A program made the translations under genes and the position numbers. The notes under the pieces were generated by a model, which did not search any database, had not been told where the DNA came from, and saw nothing but the letters and a program-made list of their open reading frames with translations. This document shows positions 52,790-62,815 of a DNA stretch of 64,000 nt, in pieces. Positions within the stretch are counted from its first letter, which is position 1. Every line of letters starts with the position of its first letter. The DNA is taken from contig JASJDN010000005.1 in the NCBI GenBank assembly GCA_030065205.1, positions 1-64,000 of the forward strand, read 5' to 3'. The stretch comes from Crocosphaera sp. (GTDB lineage: Bacteria > Cyanobacteriota > Cyanobacteriia > Cyanobacteriales > Microcystaceae).

Positions 52790-55636
52790 GTGACTCGATC
52801 CTATTCTGCCCATACCCTACCGCAACGCAAACAACCTTGGCATACTTACTCTGTAGCCAAAACGTTAGATACCTTGGGGACAAACCCTCAAACCGGGTTA
52901 GACACAGAAAACGTTACGCAACGACAACACCATTATGGCCGCAACGAAATAGAAGAAACCGCAGGCCGTAGTAACTGGGAAATATTACTCGATCAGTTTA
53001 CAAACATCATGTTAATTATGCTGATCGTAGTAGCTATTATTTCCGGTATTTTAGATATTGTTGAATTAAGAAACAGTGGCACAACGAAAAGTGGTGTTCC
53101 TTTTAAAGATACCATTGCTATTTTTTCTATTGTTATCTTAAACGGACTGTTAGGCTATTTACAAGAAACCCGCGCCGAAAAAGCCCTGGCAGCCTTAAAA
53201 AAGCTATCCTCGCCCCAAGTCCAAGTTATAAGAAACGGAAAACGTCAAGAGGTAGAAGCCCCTTCCTTAGTGCCAGGGGATATTATTTTAATCGAAGCAG
53301 GGGACACTTTGTGCGCCGATGGTCAAATTATAGATGCTTCTCATCTCAATATAAGAGAGTCAGCATTAACCGGAGAGGCCCACCCAGTTGACAAAACTCC
53401 CTTAAGTCAAGGTCTGCAAGAAGATACCCCCATCGGCGATCGCGTGAATATGGTGTTTACCGGTACCGAAGTGATCCAGGGACGGGCAAAAGTGGTGGTT
53501 ACCGGCACAGGAATGGATACAGAACTGGGTAAAATCGCCGAAATGCTTCAATCGGTGGAAACGGAAGACACCCCCCTACAACGACGCATGACTCAGTTAG
53601 GGAACGTTTTGGTAACCGGTTCATTGGTTATGGTTGCGTTAGTAGTCGTAGGAGGAACCTTAAAAGCTGGTTGGGGACTCCTGCAGGAGTTAATAGAAAT
53701 ATCCTTGAGTATGGCCGTTGCAGTGGTCCCTGAAGGGTTACCGGCGGTTATTACGGTAACGTTGGCCTTAGGAACCCAACGCATGGTTAAACGTCACGCT
53801 TTGATCCGTAAACTGCCGGCGGTGGAAACCTTGGGATCGGTGAATGTTATTTGTTCCGATAAAACAGGGACACTCACCCAAAATAAAATGGTAGTGCAAG
53901 AAGTAGAAACCCTCCAAGGTAATTATCAGGTGACAGGGACAGGGTATGAACCCATAGGAGAATTTATTTGTAGCGAAGCCAAAAGTAGCATTAATTGTAG
54001 TCGTTACGGGGCTTTGCAAGCCTTATTATTTACCAGTGTTTTATGTAACGATGCCCATTTGTCTCAAGAAGCAGGAGACTGGGCCATTATAGGAGACCCC
54101 ACCGAAGGATCGTTACTCGCGATGGGAGGCAAAGCCGGGTTAAATCAGTCAGAGTTAGAAGCCAACTATGTTCGAGTGGGAGAGTTTCCTTTTACTTCCG
54201 AACGCAAACGCATGAGTACCATCTGTAAAAGTAGTCAGACCGGCGATCGCTGGCCCAGTTGGCACAGTCAACCGGATCATCAATATGTCTTATTTACCAA
54301 GGGTTCCCCAGAATTAATCTTAGAACGATGCCAATATTATCAACAAGGGCAACGGCTTCATGAGTTAACCGAGGAACAAAAAGCACAAGTGTTAAGGGGT
54401 AATAATGGCATGGCTAAACGGGCCCTAAGGGTGTTAGGGTTCGCCTATAAACCCTTAACACAAATACCGGACACAAACCAAGCAGAAGCAGCCGAACAAG
54501 GATTAATTTGGTTAGGGTTAGCCGGAATGATGGATGCCCCGCGACCAGAAGTTAAGGCCGCCGTGGCTAAGTGTAAAGCGGCCGGTATTCGTCCCATTAT
54601 GATCACAGGGGATCATCAACTCACCGCCCAGGCGATCGCTCAACAGTTAGGGATTGTACAACCCCATGATCACATCTTAACCGGACGAGAGTTAGAAAAA
54701 TTGTCTCAACCGCAGTTAGAAGGAGAAGTCGAACAAGTTAGTGTTTACGCCCGTGTCTCCCCTGAACACAAGTTACGCATTGTCCAAGCGTTGCAAAAGC
54801 GCAACAAATTTGTGGCTATGACTGGCGATGGGGTGAATGATGCTCCGGCACTCAAACAAGCGGATATCGGCATCGCTATGGGCATTACAGGGACGGATGT
54901 GAGCAAGGAAGCGAGTGATATGGTCTTGCTGGATGATAATTTTGCCACCATCGTCGCTGCGACGGAAGAGGGACGGGTGGTGTATAGCAATATTCGTCAC
55001 TTTATTAAGTACATTTTAGGGAGTAATGTAGGGGAAGTCATTACCATTGCAGCAGCCCCTTTGATGGGACTTTCTGGTGTGCCTTTAATCCCCCTACAAA
55101 TTCTTTGGATGAACCTCGTGACAGATGGTTTACCGGCGTTGGCCTTAGCCGTAGAACCGGCTGATCCCCATATTATGGAACGACCCCCTTCTAGTCCCAA
55201 AGAAAGCATTTTTGCCCGTGGTTTGGGAGCTTATATTGTGCGTATTGGTATTGTTTTTTCGATCATTACCATTACTTTGATGTCCTGGGCCTTTTATGAC
55301 GCTCAACAACCGGGTCATGATCCTGAAAGCTGGAAAACGATGGTCTTTACCACCCTTTGTATTGCTCAAATGGGTCATGCGATCGCAGCCCGTTCGACGA
55401 CTCGTTTAGCCATAGAAATGAACCCCTTTTCTAACCTTTATCTTTGGGGTGCAGTTATTGTTACGACGATCCTGCAATTAATGTTAGTTTATGTTGCACC
55501 GTTAAGAGCTTTCTTTAATACGACGGTGTTAACGGGAGAACAATTATTGATCTGTTTACTCTTTAGTAGTTTGATGTTTGTTTGGGTGGAATTTGAGAAA
55601 ATTTTGTTACGAATTTATCGTAAATTGAAGCATTAA
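52790..55636 (+). CDS. P-type Ca2+-transporting ATPase (type IIA)
   Basis: A membrane pump of about 948 residues. It has the phosphorylated Asp (near 357) in DKTGTLT, the TGES-like actuator LTGEA, KGSPE in the nucleotide domain, [11 protein letters not shown], and ten membrane helices. The calcium-site residues match SERCA: Glu in [10 protein letters not shown], Glu in NVGEV and Asn/Asp in [11 protein letters not shown]. It should export Ca2+ from the cytoplasm. The start is uncertain: GTG at 52790 or TTG three codons earlier; neither has a clear ribosome-binding site. Confidence 0.88.
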   Translation: MTRSYSAHTLPQRKQPWHTYSVAKTLDTLGTNPQTGLDTENVTQRQHHYGRNEIEETAGRSNWEILLDQFTNIMLIMLIVVAIISGILDIVELRNSGTTKSGVPFKDTIAIFSIVILNGLLGYLQETRAEKALAALKKLSSPQVQVIRNGKRQEVEAPSLVPGDIILIEAGDTLCADGQIIDASHLNIRESALTGEAHPVDKTPLSQGLQEDTPIGDRVNMVFTGTEVIQGRAKVVVTGTGMDTELGKIAEMLQSVETEDTPLQRRMTQLGNVLVTGSLVMVALVVVGGTLKAGWGLLQELIEISLSMAVAVVPEGLPAVITVTLALGTQRMVKRHALIRKLPAVETLGSVNVICSDKTGTLTQNKMVVQEVETLQGNYQVTGTGYEPIGEFICSEAKSSINCSRYGALQALLFTSVLCNDAHLSQEAGDWAIIGDPTEGSLLAMGGKAGLNQSELEANYVRVGEFPFTSERKRMSTICKSSQTGDRWPSWHSQPDHQYVLFTKGSPELILERCQYYQQGQRLHELTEEQKAQVLRGNNGMAKRALRVLGFAYKPLTQIPDTNQAEAAEQGLIWLGLAGMMDAPRPEVKAAVAKCKAAGIRPIMITGDHQLTAQAIAQQLGIVQPHDHILTGRELEKLSQPQLEGEVEQVSVYARVSPEHKLRIVQALQKRNKFVAMTGDGVNDAPALKQADIGIAMGITGTDVSKEASDMVLLDDNFATIVAATEEGRVVYSNIRHFIKYILGSNVGEVITIAAAPLMGLSGVPLIPLQILWMNLVTDGLPALALAVEPADPHIMERPPSSPKESIFARGLGAYIVRIGIVFSIITITLMSWAFYDAQQPGHDPESWKTMVFTTLCIAQMGHAIAARSTTRLAIEMNPFSNLYLWGAVIVTTILQLMLVYVAPLRAFFNTTVLTGEQLLICLLFSSLMFVWVEFEKILLRIYRKLKH

Positions 55637-55649
55637 TCTGTGGTTACTT

Positions 55650-56069
55650 ATGCCGGCTAAAGATATTTATCATGATGCTGCCAAAAATGCACTCATCAAA
55701 GATAATTGGAGAATTACTCATGATCCCTTTCGATTAAAATTAGCGAGAGGGAAAAACTTATTTATTGACTTAGGTGCAGAAAGTTTAATTGCTGCGGAAA
55801 AAGAGCAAACAAAAATAGCTGTAGAAATCAAAAGCTTTAGACGACTCTCTGATATGAAAGACTTAGAGGAAGCATTAGGTCAATTTGTCCTTTATAACCG
55901 ACTTCTAAAAAGATATGACCCCACGAGACAGCTTTATTTAGCCGTAACTGAAGACGTAGGAAAAAGCGTTTTTGAAGAAGAAGCAGGCCAAGTTTTATTA
56001 GAAGATGGTATCATTCAACTATTTACCTTTGACCCAACAATAGAGGAAATCATAAGATGGATGACTTAA
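55650..56069 (+). CDS. xisH: XisH family protein
   Basis: A 139-residue protein of the XisH family, first described as a factor controlling fdxN-element excision in Anabaena. The conserved start is MPAKDIYHDAAKNALIKD, and the pattern Asp40 ... Glu59-x-Lys61 (FIDLGAE, VEIKSF) is that of a PD-(D/E)xK nuclease fold. Its reading frame overlaps xisI by 13 bases. It begins 13 bases after the Ca2+-ATPase stop. No fdxN-like element is seen, so its role here is open. Confidence 0.9.
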   Translation: MPAKDIYHDAAKNALIKDNWRITHDPFRLKLARGKNLFIDLGAESLIAAEKEQTKIAVEIKSFRRLSDMKDLEEALGQFVLYNRLLKRYDPTRQLYLAVTEDVGKSVFEEEAGQVLLEDGIIQLFTFDPTIEEIIRWMT

Positions 56070-56395
56070 CTTTAAAATATCGAGAAATTATTGAACAAAT
56101 TTTTAAAGATTATATAAACTATTTAGGAGAAGATGACCAAGTACAAACTCAATTAATTTTTGACAAAGAAGGAGAACATTATTTACTTACAGAAATAGGA
56201 TGGTCAAACGGTTATCGAATTTATGGAACATTAATTCATATTGATATAATAGACGAAAAACTCTGGATACAACAAGATGGAACAGAAGAAGGTATTGCAG
56301 AAGAAATGGTTAAAATGGGTATATCAAAAGATAAAATTGTTCTCGCCTATAAATCTCTAGAAAGAAGAAAAATTACTGATTTTGCTGTATTTTAA
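56057..56395 (+). CDS. xisI: XisI family protein
   Basis: A 112-residue partner of XisH. It has the family pattern YREIIEQIFKDYINYL, then EHYLLTEIGWSNGYRIYGTLIHIDI and IWIQQDGTEEGIAEEMV-like text. It is translated from a start inside xisH, so the two products are made in step, as expected of a two-part complex. Paired xisHI genes are frequent in cyanobacteria far from any excision element. Confidence 0.9.
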   Translation: MDDLTLKYREIIEQIFKDYINYLGEDDQVQTQLIFDKEGEHYLLTEIGWSNGYRIYGTLIHIDIIDEKLWIQQDGTEEGIAEEMVKMGISKDKIVLAYKSLERRKITDFAVF

Positions 56396-56466
56396 ACGCT
56401 TTATTTTATGGGATAAATAACTTTTGAAAATATTGGGTATTTACTAACTCAAAGGACTTAAAACAG

Positions 56467-56943
56467 ATGAAAATGAATCTATATGAAAAAGACTTTGCAC
56501 AATGGTTATCAACTCAAACCATTGCTTTAAAAAATCGTAATTGGGATGCCATCGATGTTGAAAACTTGATTGAAAATTTAGAAATGGGTGATCCTAAAAA
56601 CACTTTAGAAAGTGATTTATTAATTTTAATTGCACATTTATTAAAACTTTATGTTCAAAGTGATGCGCCTAATTGGATGAATAAAAGTTGGTATGATTCT
56701 ATTGATGAACACCGTTTAAGAATACAATCTGCTTTAGAAAAATCAGGATCATTACGTCGTTATTTACCTGATGCAGTGGAAAGAGTTTATCCTAAAGCGA
56801 GAAAATTAGCCATTAAAGAAGGAAAACGTGCAGATGGAAGAAAAGTTATGAAGCGTAAAGAATCTGATTATCCAACTCAATTACCTAACGGATGGTTTGA
56901 TTATCTCTTAGATGAAGATTGGTATCCAGTAAATAATAAATAG
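56467..56943 (+). CDS. DUF29 family protein
   Basis: A 158-residue protein with the DUF29 pattern: LYEKDFAQWLSTQTIALKNRNWDAIDVENLIENLE at the start, ESDLLILIAHLLKLYVQ in the middle and YPTQLPNGWFDYLLDEDWYP at the end. It is soluble and mostly helical. DUF29 genes are numerous in cyanobacteria and have no known function. It follows xisI by 71 bases on the same strand. Confidence 0.85.
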   Translation: MKMNLYEKDFAQWLSTQTIALKNRNWDAIDVENLIENLEMGDPKNTLESDLLILIAHLLKLYVQSDAPNWMNKSWYDSIDEHRLRIQSALEKSGSLRRYLPDAVERVYPKARKLAIKEGKRADGRKVMKRKESDYPTQLPNGWFDYLLDEDWYPVNNK

Positions 56944-57020
56944 TAAAAAGATAGTATTATTTAGCTATTTACTTTTGAATCTATATCGTTGAATTCGCTG
57001 TATTTTAAACTCTTTAGTTT

Positions 57021-57746
57021 ATGCAATTACCAACATTTCAAGATATTTGGCAAGAAACTTTACAATGGCAACCCACCCAAGAACAATTAGAGAAATGGGA
57101 AAAACTTTATCAAGAAATATTATTAATTAATCGTCAAATTAATTTAACTCGTATTACGGAACCCAATGACTTTTGGGAAAAGCATTTATGGGACTCTTTA
57201 GCTGGCGTTATTGATTTAGATTTTTTACAGTATGAAGATTCATTAAAAGTTATGGACATTGGAACAGGCGCGGGTTTTCCAGGTCTTCCCATTGGTATTA
57301 TTTTTCCTCATTGGCAAGTCAGTTTACTAGATTCTACTCAGAAAAAAATCAAGGTCATTAATCTCTTTTTAGAAGCGTTAAAATTGTCTAATTGTCAAAC
57401 AGTTATTGGTCGTGCAGAAGATATTGGACATTTACCACAACATCGAGAAACTTACGATTTAGGGTTACTCCGTGCAGTGGCAGAACCTTCGGTTTGTGCT
57501 GAATATGTGTTACCTTTTCTAAAAGTAGGAGGAATTGGGGTTTTATATCGAGGAAACTGGCAAAAAGAAGAAGAATTAAACTTGAACAATGCGTTGAAAC
57601 AATTAGGGGGAAAAATTATCTTAATTAAACCATTTCAAACCCCGTTAACTCAGAGTATCCGCCACTTTATTTATATCAAAAAAATGACTAAAATTTCTGA
57701 TAAGTATCCTCGTGCTGTTGGTGTTCCTAAACAACAACCTTTATAA
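57021..57746 (+). CDS. rsmG: 16S rRNA (guanine527-N7)-methyltransferase RsmG
   Basis: A 241-residue SAM-dependent methyltransferase. The helical N-terminus (with RQINLTRITEPNDFWEKHLWDSL, about 37-59) precedes the SAM loop MDIGTGAGFPGLPIGI (about 78-93) and the strands TVIGRAEDIG and LLRAVAEP. It modifies G527 of 16S rRNA near the decoding site. Length is a little above E. coli RsmG (207) and usual for cyanobacteria. It is convergent with the following secreted-protein gene. Confidence 0.93.
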   Translation: MQLPTFQDIWQETLQWQPTQEQLEKWEKLYQEILLINRQINLTRITEPNDFWEKHLWDSLAGVIDLDFLQYEDSLKVMDIGTGAGFPGLPIGIIFPHWQVSLLDSTQKKIKVINLFLEALKLSNCQTVIGRAEDIGHLPQHRETYDLGLLRAVAEPSVCAEYVLPFLKVGGIGVLYRGNWQKEEELNLNNALKQLGGKIILIKPFQTPLTQSIRHFIYIKKMTKISDKYPRAVGVPKQQPL

Positions 57747-57752
57747 GTAAGA

Positions 57753-57788
57753 TTGAGGAGTTAATAAACCCCTAAACTCAATTTTTAC
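57753..57788 (+). terminator. Weak terminator after rsmG
   Basis: ATTGAG (57753-57758) pairs with CTCAAT (57778-57783) and T residues follow. The long loop makes it weak; it would serve rsmG, whose stop lies just before it, and reaches the end of the converging gene. Confidence 0.3.
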
Positions 57789-58201
57789 TCAATAATCATT
57801 TCAAGACGATAATTAGCTTTTTCGTTACGTCTTGCCGCACTTCGCATCATATAAACTCGGATTTTGTATTCACCAGTTTCTGGGAGAGTTCCCTCGTATT
57901 GGTTTTCACTCATGGAACTATTAAACATAGCGATCGCGTCTTCGTGGGGTGCTAAAATGTTGAAATAATTGGCAGTATTATCCGTAGCCATACTGAGGTT
58001 CATATACTGTCCTTTTCTAGCACCAAGGACATAATCTACGGTTTCATAACCTGTGATCGAATCTTCTACAACAGCACTGGTAGCACCGGGTGCAAAATGA
58101 ATTCCCACGGTTCGGATATCATTCCTAGCAATGATTGCTGGAGGTGTCAGAAGTACGAAGGCCGTTGCTAAAATGGGTGTTCCTAATCTTAAATAATTCA
58201 T
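57785..58201 (-). CDS. Secreted protein resembling lysozyme inhibitor PliG/PliI
   Basis: A 138-residue exported protein. A signal peptide is predicted at about 1-25 (ends IIA). The mature part is beta-rich: HFAPGATSAVVEDSITGYETVDYVLGARKGQ in pattern, then GTLPETGEYKIRVYMMRSAARRNEKANYRLEM. This spacing (GYxxxxYxxxAxKGQ ... LPxxGxYxxRVxxxRxxAR) resembles E. coli PliG, which blocks goose-type lysozyme. The resemblance is from memory of the pattern; the conserved family name is often simply hypothetical. It would act in the periplasm or outside. Confidence 0.6.
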   Translation of the reverse strand: MNYLRLGTPILATAFVLLTPPAIIARNDIRTVGIHFAPGATSAVVEDSITGYETVDYVLGARKGQYMNLSMATDNTANYFNILAPHEDAIAMFNSSMSENQYEGTLPETGEYKIRVYMMRSAARRNEKANYRLEMIIE

Positions 58202-58252
58202 TCTTGATTGTCATGAGAAAATATATTCGTATTTTATACTATGATCAATCAT

Positions 58253-58741
58253 TTAATTATTGATTTTTTTCCAATTTATATAGTGATCAATTTCCTGTTT
58301 TATAGAATCAATAACTTGTTCAACAGAATTCTTTAAACTAGCACTAATTTCTAAGCCTAATCCTAGATTTTCTGCCTCAATCAAATAGACAGTCACATCA
58401 TTGGGAAACTCCTCTTTAAATATTTTTCTCCCGGCTGCTAAAGCATGATCCCAACGAAAATCGTGTAAACTATAACTAGGTTCGGGTAATTCTTCTAATT
58501 CGTTTCCTGGTACTTTATAAATAGTGCCTGGTTCTGAGTCGGTTGAACAAGCATCTACAATAATTAATTTTTCGCTTCCTCTTGCTTGAAACATCACCTC
58601 CATTCCCGCAGTTCCACAATCATAAATTTTTAAATTAGATAAGTTTTGATCTTGGAAATGCTCTTGTAATTTTTGAGCAATAATTACCCCCACTGCATCA
58701 TCACATCGATTTAGATTACCGCAACCAATAACTGTTAACAT
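58253..58741 (-). CDS. hupW: Uptake hydrogenase maturation protease HupW
   Basis: A 162-residue endopeptidase that trims the C-terminus of the nickel hydrogenase large subunit after metal insertion. Family marks are VIGCGNLNRCDDAVGV (4-19), YDCGTAGMEVMFQARG (about 40-55), IIVDACSTDSEPG and HDFRWDHALAAGRKIF. The last motif is what I associate with HupW, serving uptake (nitrogen-fixation-linked) hydrogenase, rather than HoxW. No hup structural genes are nearby. It implies that the organism has an uptake hydrogenase. Confidence 0.85.
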   Translation of the reverse strand: MLTVIGCGNLNRCDDAVGVIIAQKLQEHFQDQNLSNLKIYDCGTAGMEVMFQARGSEKLIIVDACSTDSEPGTIYKVPGNELEELPEPSYSLHDFRWDHALAAGRKIFKEEFPNDVTVYLIEAENLGLGLEISASLKNSVEQVIDSIKQEIDHYINWKKINN

Positions 58742-58818
58742 TTTTGCTTATTTTTTCTTAGATTATTTACCATTATAATAACGAGGCTCTATTAACTAAA
58801 ATTAAAATAAAGTTATTG

Positions 58819-59883
58819 TTATTTATGGCAAATATCCGATAAACCTTCAAGCAATTTGTTATTCTCCTCAATGGTACGGATTGCAATACGAAAATAGCGA
58901 TCGCCTAACGTCTCAAAACTCAAACAATCTCGAATCAAAATCCGAGACTTTTGTAATAACTCTTGTTGTAATTGAGAACTAGGAATCTCAGTTTCCACCA
59001 ACAGAAAATTAACAAAATTAGGAATAGGCGTTAAGCCTTCAATTTGTGATAATCCTGTTAATAATTGTTCACGGGCTGATAATAACCATTGTTGGGTTTG
59101 TTGGGCAAAGGCTTCGTCTTTTATAGCTGCTATCCCCGCAGCAACCGCTAAATTATTTACCGGCCAAGGATCGCGCCAACGTTGCCATTTTTGGAGTCGT
59201 TGAGGATGGGCAATAGCATAACCTAAACGCAAACCTGGAAGACTATAAAATTTAGTCAGCGATCGCACAATTACCAAATTAGGATAATCGGCAATCAGAG
59301 CAATTAAACTCTCTTGATGAGCAGGGGGGACAAAATCCATAAACGCTTCATCCAGCACCACTAATTTAAACCGTTCTAAGACAGGTAATAAACAGTCTTG
59401 GGTGAATAATTGTCCGGTGGGATTATGAGGATTATTGATAATAATACCCGCATTTGTGTCCTGAAACTGATCAAGACAATCGAGCGCATTAGGAGTTTGC
59501 CAAGGAAAAGAAACGGGGATAATGTTTGCCCCATAAGCTTGTAACCCTCGCCAATAATCCTTAAATCCAGGAATCATGACATAAGTTTGTTTTTCCTGTG
59601 CCAAGTCACGGCCAGCCCAGGTTAATAACTCAGCAGCCCCATTCCCTGGCAGAATCCAATCAGAGGGCAATTGATGCCATTCTGACAACGTTTTTCTCAA
59701 TTGTGTGTAGTTGGGGTCAGGATAGTGTTGAAGGCTGTTTAACGCCCCTTGAATCGCTGCTAAGACCGATGGTGGTGGACCCAGCGGGTTGATACTAGCA
59801 GAAAAATCCAAAATAGAAGAAACTGGACAGCCTATTTGCTCTGCTGCCCAGACCAAATTACCACCATGAACAGGTCGTTTCAT
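58819..59883 (-). CDS. cobD: CobD-like threonine-phosphate decarboxylase (aminotransferase class I/II)
   Basis: A 354-residue PLP enzyme of the histidinol-phosphate aminotransferase/CobD group. The opening KRPVHGGNLVWAAEQ and LDFSASINPLGPP are typical of CobD, which makes aminopropanol phosphate for the cobalamin side chain. The PLP Lys is Lys211 in SLTKFYSLPGLRLGYA, with NNPHNPTG and DEAF before it. I start at ATG 59883, because the longer frame would run into the HU gene. It follows HU by 16 bases and may be cotranscribed. MetH in this window uses the cofactor. Confidence 0.85.
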   Translation of the reverse strand: MKRPVHGGNLVWAAEQIGCPVSSILDFSASINPLGPPPSVLAAIQGALNSLQHYPDPNYTQLRKTLSEWHQLPSDWILPGNGAAELLTWAGRDLAQEKQTYVMIPGFKDYWRGLQAYGANIIPVSFPWQTPNALDCLDQFQDTNAGIIINNPHNPTGQLFTQDCLLPVLERFKLVVLDEAFMDFVPPAHQESLIALIADYPNLVIVRSLTKFYSLPGLRLGYAIAHPQRLQKWQRWRDPWPVNNLAVAAGIAAIKDEAFAQQTQQWLLSAREQLLTGLSQIEGLTPIPNFVNFLLVETEIPSSQLQQELLQKSRILIRDCLSFETLGDRYFRIAIRTIEENNKLLEGLSDICHK

Positions 59884-59899
59884 GTACCGATTAACGTGA

Positions 59900-60181
59900 C
59901 TACTTTTTAGGGGCAACTCGTTCTTTGAATAGCTTTCCAGCCGAGAAAGCAGGAACTTTAGTGGCAGGAATGCTCATTTTTTCATTAGTTTTGGGGTTGC
60001 GACCTTCACGAGCTTTGCGATCGCGTGCTTCAAAGGAGCCAAAGCCCACTAGGGTCACTTTATCATCTCCGGCCACTGCTTCCATAATCGTTTCAATCGT
60101 GGCACTAATAACAATTTCTGCTTGTTTTTTGGTGACTTCAGCCTTATTCGCGACTGCATCGATTAATTCACCTTTATTCAT
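59900..60181 (-). CDS. hup: HU-family DNA-binding protein
   Basis: A 93-residue basic nucleoid protein. It has MNKGELIDAVANKAEVTKKQAEIVI at the start, the GFGSFEARDRKAREGRNPKT arm and KVPAFSAGKLFKERV at the end, all characteristic of HU. It binds and bends DNA without sequence preference. AAGGAG lies upstream of the ATG. The gene is upstream of cobD on the same strand. Confidence 0.97.
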   Translation of the reverse strand: MNKGELIDAVANKAEVTKKQAEIVISATIETIMEAVAGDDKVTLVGFGSFEARDRKAREGRNPKTNEKMSIPATKVPAFSAGKLFKERVAPKK

Positions 60182-60427
60182 TGAGTAATCTCCTTATATG
60201 GTGTTTTCTGTCCCATAGGGTCTTGGCTAATCCGAGTTAAAGAAAGATAGATTATAAGTAATCTTAATAAATGGAAATCGCCAAAATCCCCGTAGGATAA
60301 ATGTTTCACTGCATTATTCTAAGCCGAATTGTCCCCAATCGATCCCCTAGAATAGTAATTTATATAGATTTTTTGGATAACATGGGAAAATATAAGTCGC
60401 TAAATACAGCAATCTGGGGGAGAGATT

Positions 60428-60814
60428 GTGAATAATTATTCTCCAAAACTACTATGGCTCAATAATTCTGGGTTAGGGTGTTTACTGAATTTACTTCTAT
60501 TAGCCATTTTATTAGTCTCCGTTGGTTTGGGATGGGTGGTTAATGGATTTTTGATTTTATTAGGGGTGATTTTAATTACGCCAGTGATTGGGTTATGGAT
60601 CTTACGATGGTGGGTGAAGCGTAACTTAGTCGAAGATCAATGTCCTGTCTGTCGCTACGAATTTACAGGGTTTAAGGGGGTAAAAACTCGCTGTCCTAGT
60701 TGTGGGGAGGCGTTAGAAGTTGATAACGGCAAGTTTCAACGGGTGACTCCTCCAGGAACCATTGACGTTGAGGTGGTGGATGTCTCTGTCAAACAGCTAG
60801 ATGATCCTAATTAG
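60428..60814 (+). CDS. Membrane protein with zinc ribbon, 128 aa
   Basis: A 128-residue protein. Two membrane helices (about 15-35 and 38-60) are followed by WVKRN and a zinc ribbon with Cys72, Cys75, Cys89 and Cys92 (CPVC and CPSC). The start is GTG at 60428. The layout is widespread in cyanobacteria without a function. It may bind metal on the cytoplasmic side of a membrane. No operon partner is evident before psaC. Confidence 0.75.
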   Translation: MNNYSPKLLWLNNSGLGCLLNLLLLAILLVSVGLGWVVNGFLILLGVILITPVIGLWILRWWVKRNLVEDQCPVCRYEFTGFKGVKTRCPSCGEALEVDNGKFQRVTPPGTIDVEVVDVSVKQLDDPN

Positions 60815-60992
60815 GGAGGGATTGTTACATAATTTAAAGTTCTACAACAATTTTTATGAGGACATTCTGCCACTGCGGTAAACTAGCCCTTAATCCTGAC
60901 TATTTTTACAACAGACAGATAAGATACTCTTAAGTCTTTGTTCAGTTGGGAAACCTTGACTTTAATCTGTTTAAGTTAAGGTGCTTGACTAA

Positions 60993-61268
<276 letters not shown>

Positions 61269-61304
61269 AAAACCCGCCATTAATCCTGTCATTTGTGACA
61301 TTTT

Positions 61305-61340
61305 CCCCACCTATTTATTTTTCATGTAGGTGGGGCTTTT
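61305..61340 (+). terminator. psaC intrinsic terminator
   Basis: The perfect 9-base stem CCCCACCTA (61305-61313) and TAGGTGGGG (61327-61335) is followed by a C and a T-run. It lies 37 bases after the psaC stop. Confidence 0.88.
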
Positions 61341-61388
61341 GCTTTTACTATACTTCTTAGTGATAGCAAGACAATTGCTCAATGGTTA

Positions 61389-61619
61389 ATGATGACTGAT
61401 AAAATGAATACTGTATCCTGGATTACTATTAGAACCACAAAAGCTCGCTGGGAGGCTGAATTGATGCAGCAACTCTTGGCTGCTCATAATATTCCTAGTC
61501 GTGTCCTTGATATTGGTTTGGGGATTTACTGTGGTCAAGGGTCTCAGGCTGCTTTGCAGGTTTGTTCCCCCGATCAATGGACGGCTCTTTTATTATTGAG
61601 TCCCCCCGAAGACCAGTAA
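61389..61619 (+). CDS. DUF2007-like small protein
   Basis: A 76-residue protein with the pattern TTKARWEAELMQQLLAAHNIPSRVLDIGLGIYCG, which fits the DUF2007 putative signal-transducing family. It is soluble and has no known activity. Starts at the first or second ATG (61389/61392) cannot be told apart; a third at 61404 is possible. It precedes accD by 27 bases, so they may share a transcript. Confidence 0.7.
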   Translation: MMTDKMNTVSWITIRTTKARWEAELMQQLLAAHNIPSRVLDIGLGIYCGQGSQAALQVCSPDQWTALLLLSPPEDQ

Positions 61620-61646
61620 CATTGAGATAATTATTACTTTTATACT

Positions 61647-62594
61647 ATGTCTATATTTGATTGGTTTGCTAAACAAGAAAAGTCAGAACCCCCCATTCAA
61701 GAACAACAAAAAGAACGGGAAATTGCCGATGGTTTATGGACGAAATGCTCAGCTTGTACGGCTTTAACCTATACGAAAGACCTTCAAGCTAATCAATTAG
61801 TCTGTACCGAATGTGGTCATCATTTTCGTGTGGAAAGTTCCGAACGCATTGCCCAGTTAATTGATAAAAATACCTGGAAACCCCTCAACGAACATCTGAC
61901 CCCTACCGACCCCCTCAAATTCTGCGATCGCAAACCCTATAGCGATCGCATCAAGGATACTCAAGAAAAAACTGGGTTAGTGGATGCAGTACAAACGGGA
62001 ACGGGATTAATTGATGGCCTACCTCTGGCTTTAGGGGTCATGGACTTCCGTTTTATGGGGGGAAGTATGGGATCTGTGGTGGGGGAAAAAATTTGTCGTC
62101 TCATTGAACACGCGACAGAAGAACGCTTTCCAGTGGTCATTGTCTGTGCCTCTGGTGGGGCGCGGATGCAAGAGGGAATGTTAAGCTTAATGCAAATGGC
62201 CAAAATTTCTGGGGCCCTTGAACATCATCGCAATGCCAAATTAATGTATATTCCTGTCTTAACCCATCCCACCACCGGAGGGGTAACGGCTAGTTTTGCT
62301 ATGTTAGGGGATATCATTTTGGCTGAGCCCAATGCCACCATCGGTTTTGCGGGACGACGGGTAATTGAACAAACTTTACGAGAAAAGTTACCCGATGGTT
62401 TCCAAACGTCGGAATACTTGTTAAAACATGGCTTTGTGGATGCTATTGTTTCTCGGACTCAACTCAAGAAAACCTTAGCCCAGTTAATCAGTATTCATCA
62501 ACCCTTTTTCCCTGTCTTACCTCCCCTTGATGTCCGTGATAAACATCATCACCCAGAAGAAGTTGTCTTCAAACTCGATGGGAAACAACCTTAA
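61647..62594 (+). CDS. accD: Acetyl-CoA carboxylase carboxyltransferase subunit beta
   Basis: A 315-residue subunit of acetyl-CoA carboxylase, which makes malonyl-CoA for fatty acids. The zinc finger has Cys34, Cys37, Cys53 and Cys56. The crotonase-like core shows [24 protein letters not shown] and [16 protein letters not shown]. The length and motifs are normal. The alpha subunit is elsewhere. The gene ends the run of plus-strand genes before the OppC-type permease. Confidence 0.95.
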   Translation: MSIFDWFAKQEKSEPPIQEQQKEREIADGLWTKCSACTALTYTKDLQANQLVCTECGHHFRVESSERIAQLIDKNTWKPLNEHLTPTDPLKFCDRKPYSDRIKDTQEKTGLVDAVQTGTGLIDGLPLALGVMDFRFMGGSMGSVVGEKICRLIEHATEERFPVVIVCASGGARMQEGMLSLMQMAKISGALEHHRNAKLMYIPVLTHPTTGGVTASFAMLGDIILAEPNATIGFAGRRVIEQTLREKLPDGFQTSEYLLKHGFVDAIVSRTQLKKTLAQLISIHQPFFPVLPPLDVRDKHHHPEEVVFKLDGKQP

Positions 62595-62692
62595 CGAAGT
62601 CAGAAGTCAGACGTGTAATTTATAGTTGAGGGTAATAAGGTGACGAGGTGATGGGGTGAGGGGGGGAATATATATCAATAATTTCTCCTAGT

Positions 62693-62755
62693 CTCCCTCT
62701 GCTCCCCCTGCTCCCTCTGCTCCCCCTGCTCCCCCTGCTCCCCCTGCTCCCCCTG
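62693..62755. repeat. 9-base tandem repeat CTCCCCCTG x7
   Basis: Seven uninterrupted units, CTCCC(C/T)CTG, lie between accD and the permease gene. Two units carry T at the sixth position. This is low-complexity DNA and not a CRISPR, since there are no spacers. Confidence 0.95.
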
Positions 62756-62815
62756 CCTTCTTAATATGATTATCTACTGTCTAAAGCGGATCTAGTATTA
62801 TTCCTCCTTGACAAC

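Noticed and set aside
62693-62755. Possible CRISPR array
   Set aside because: The units are 9 bases and directly joined, with no spacers.
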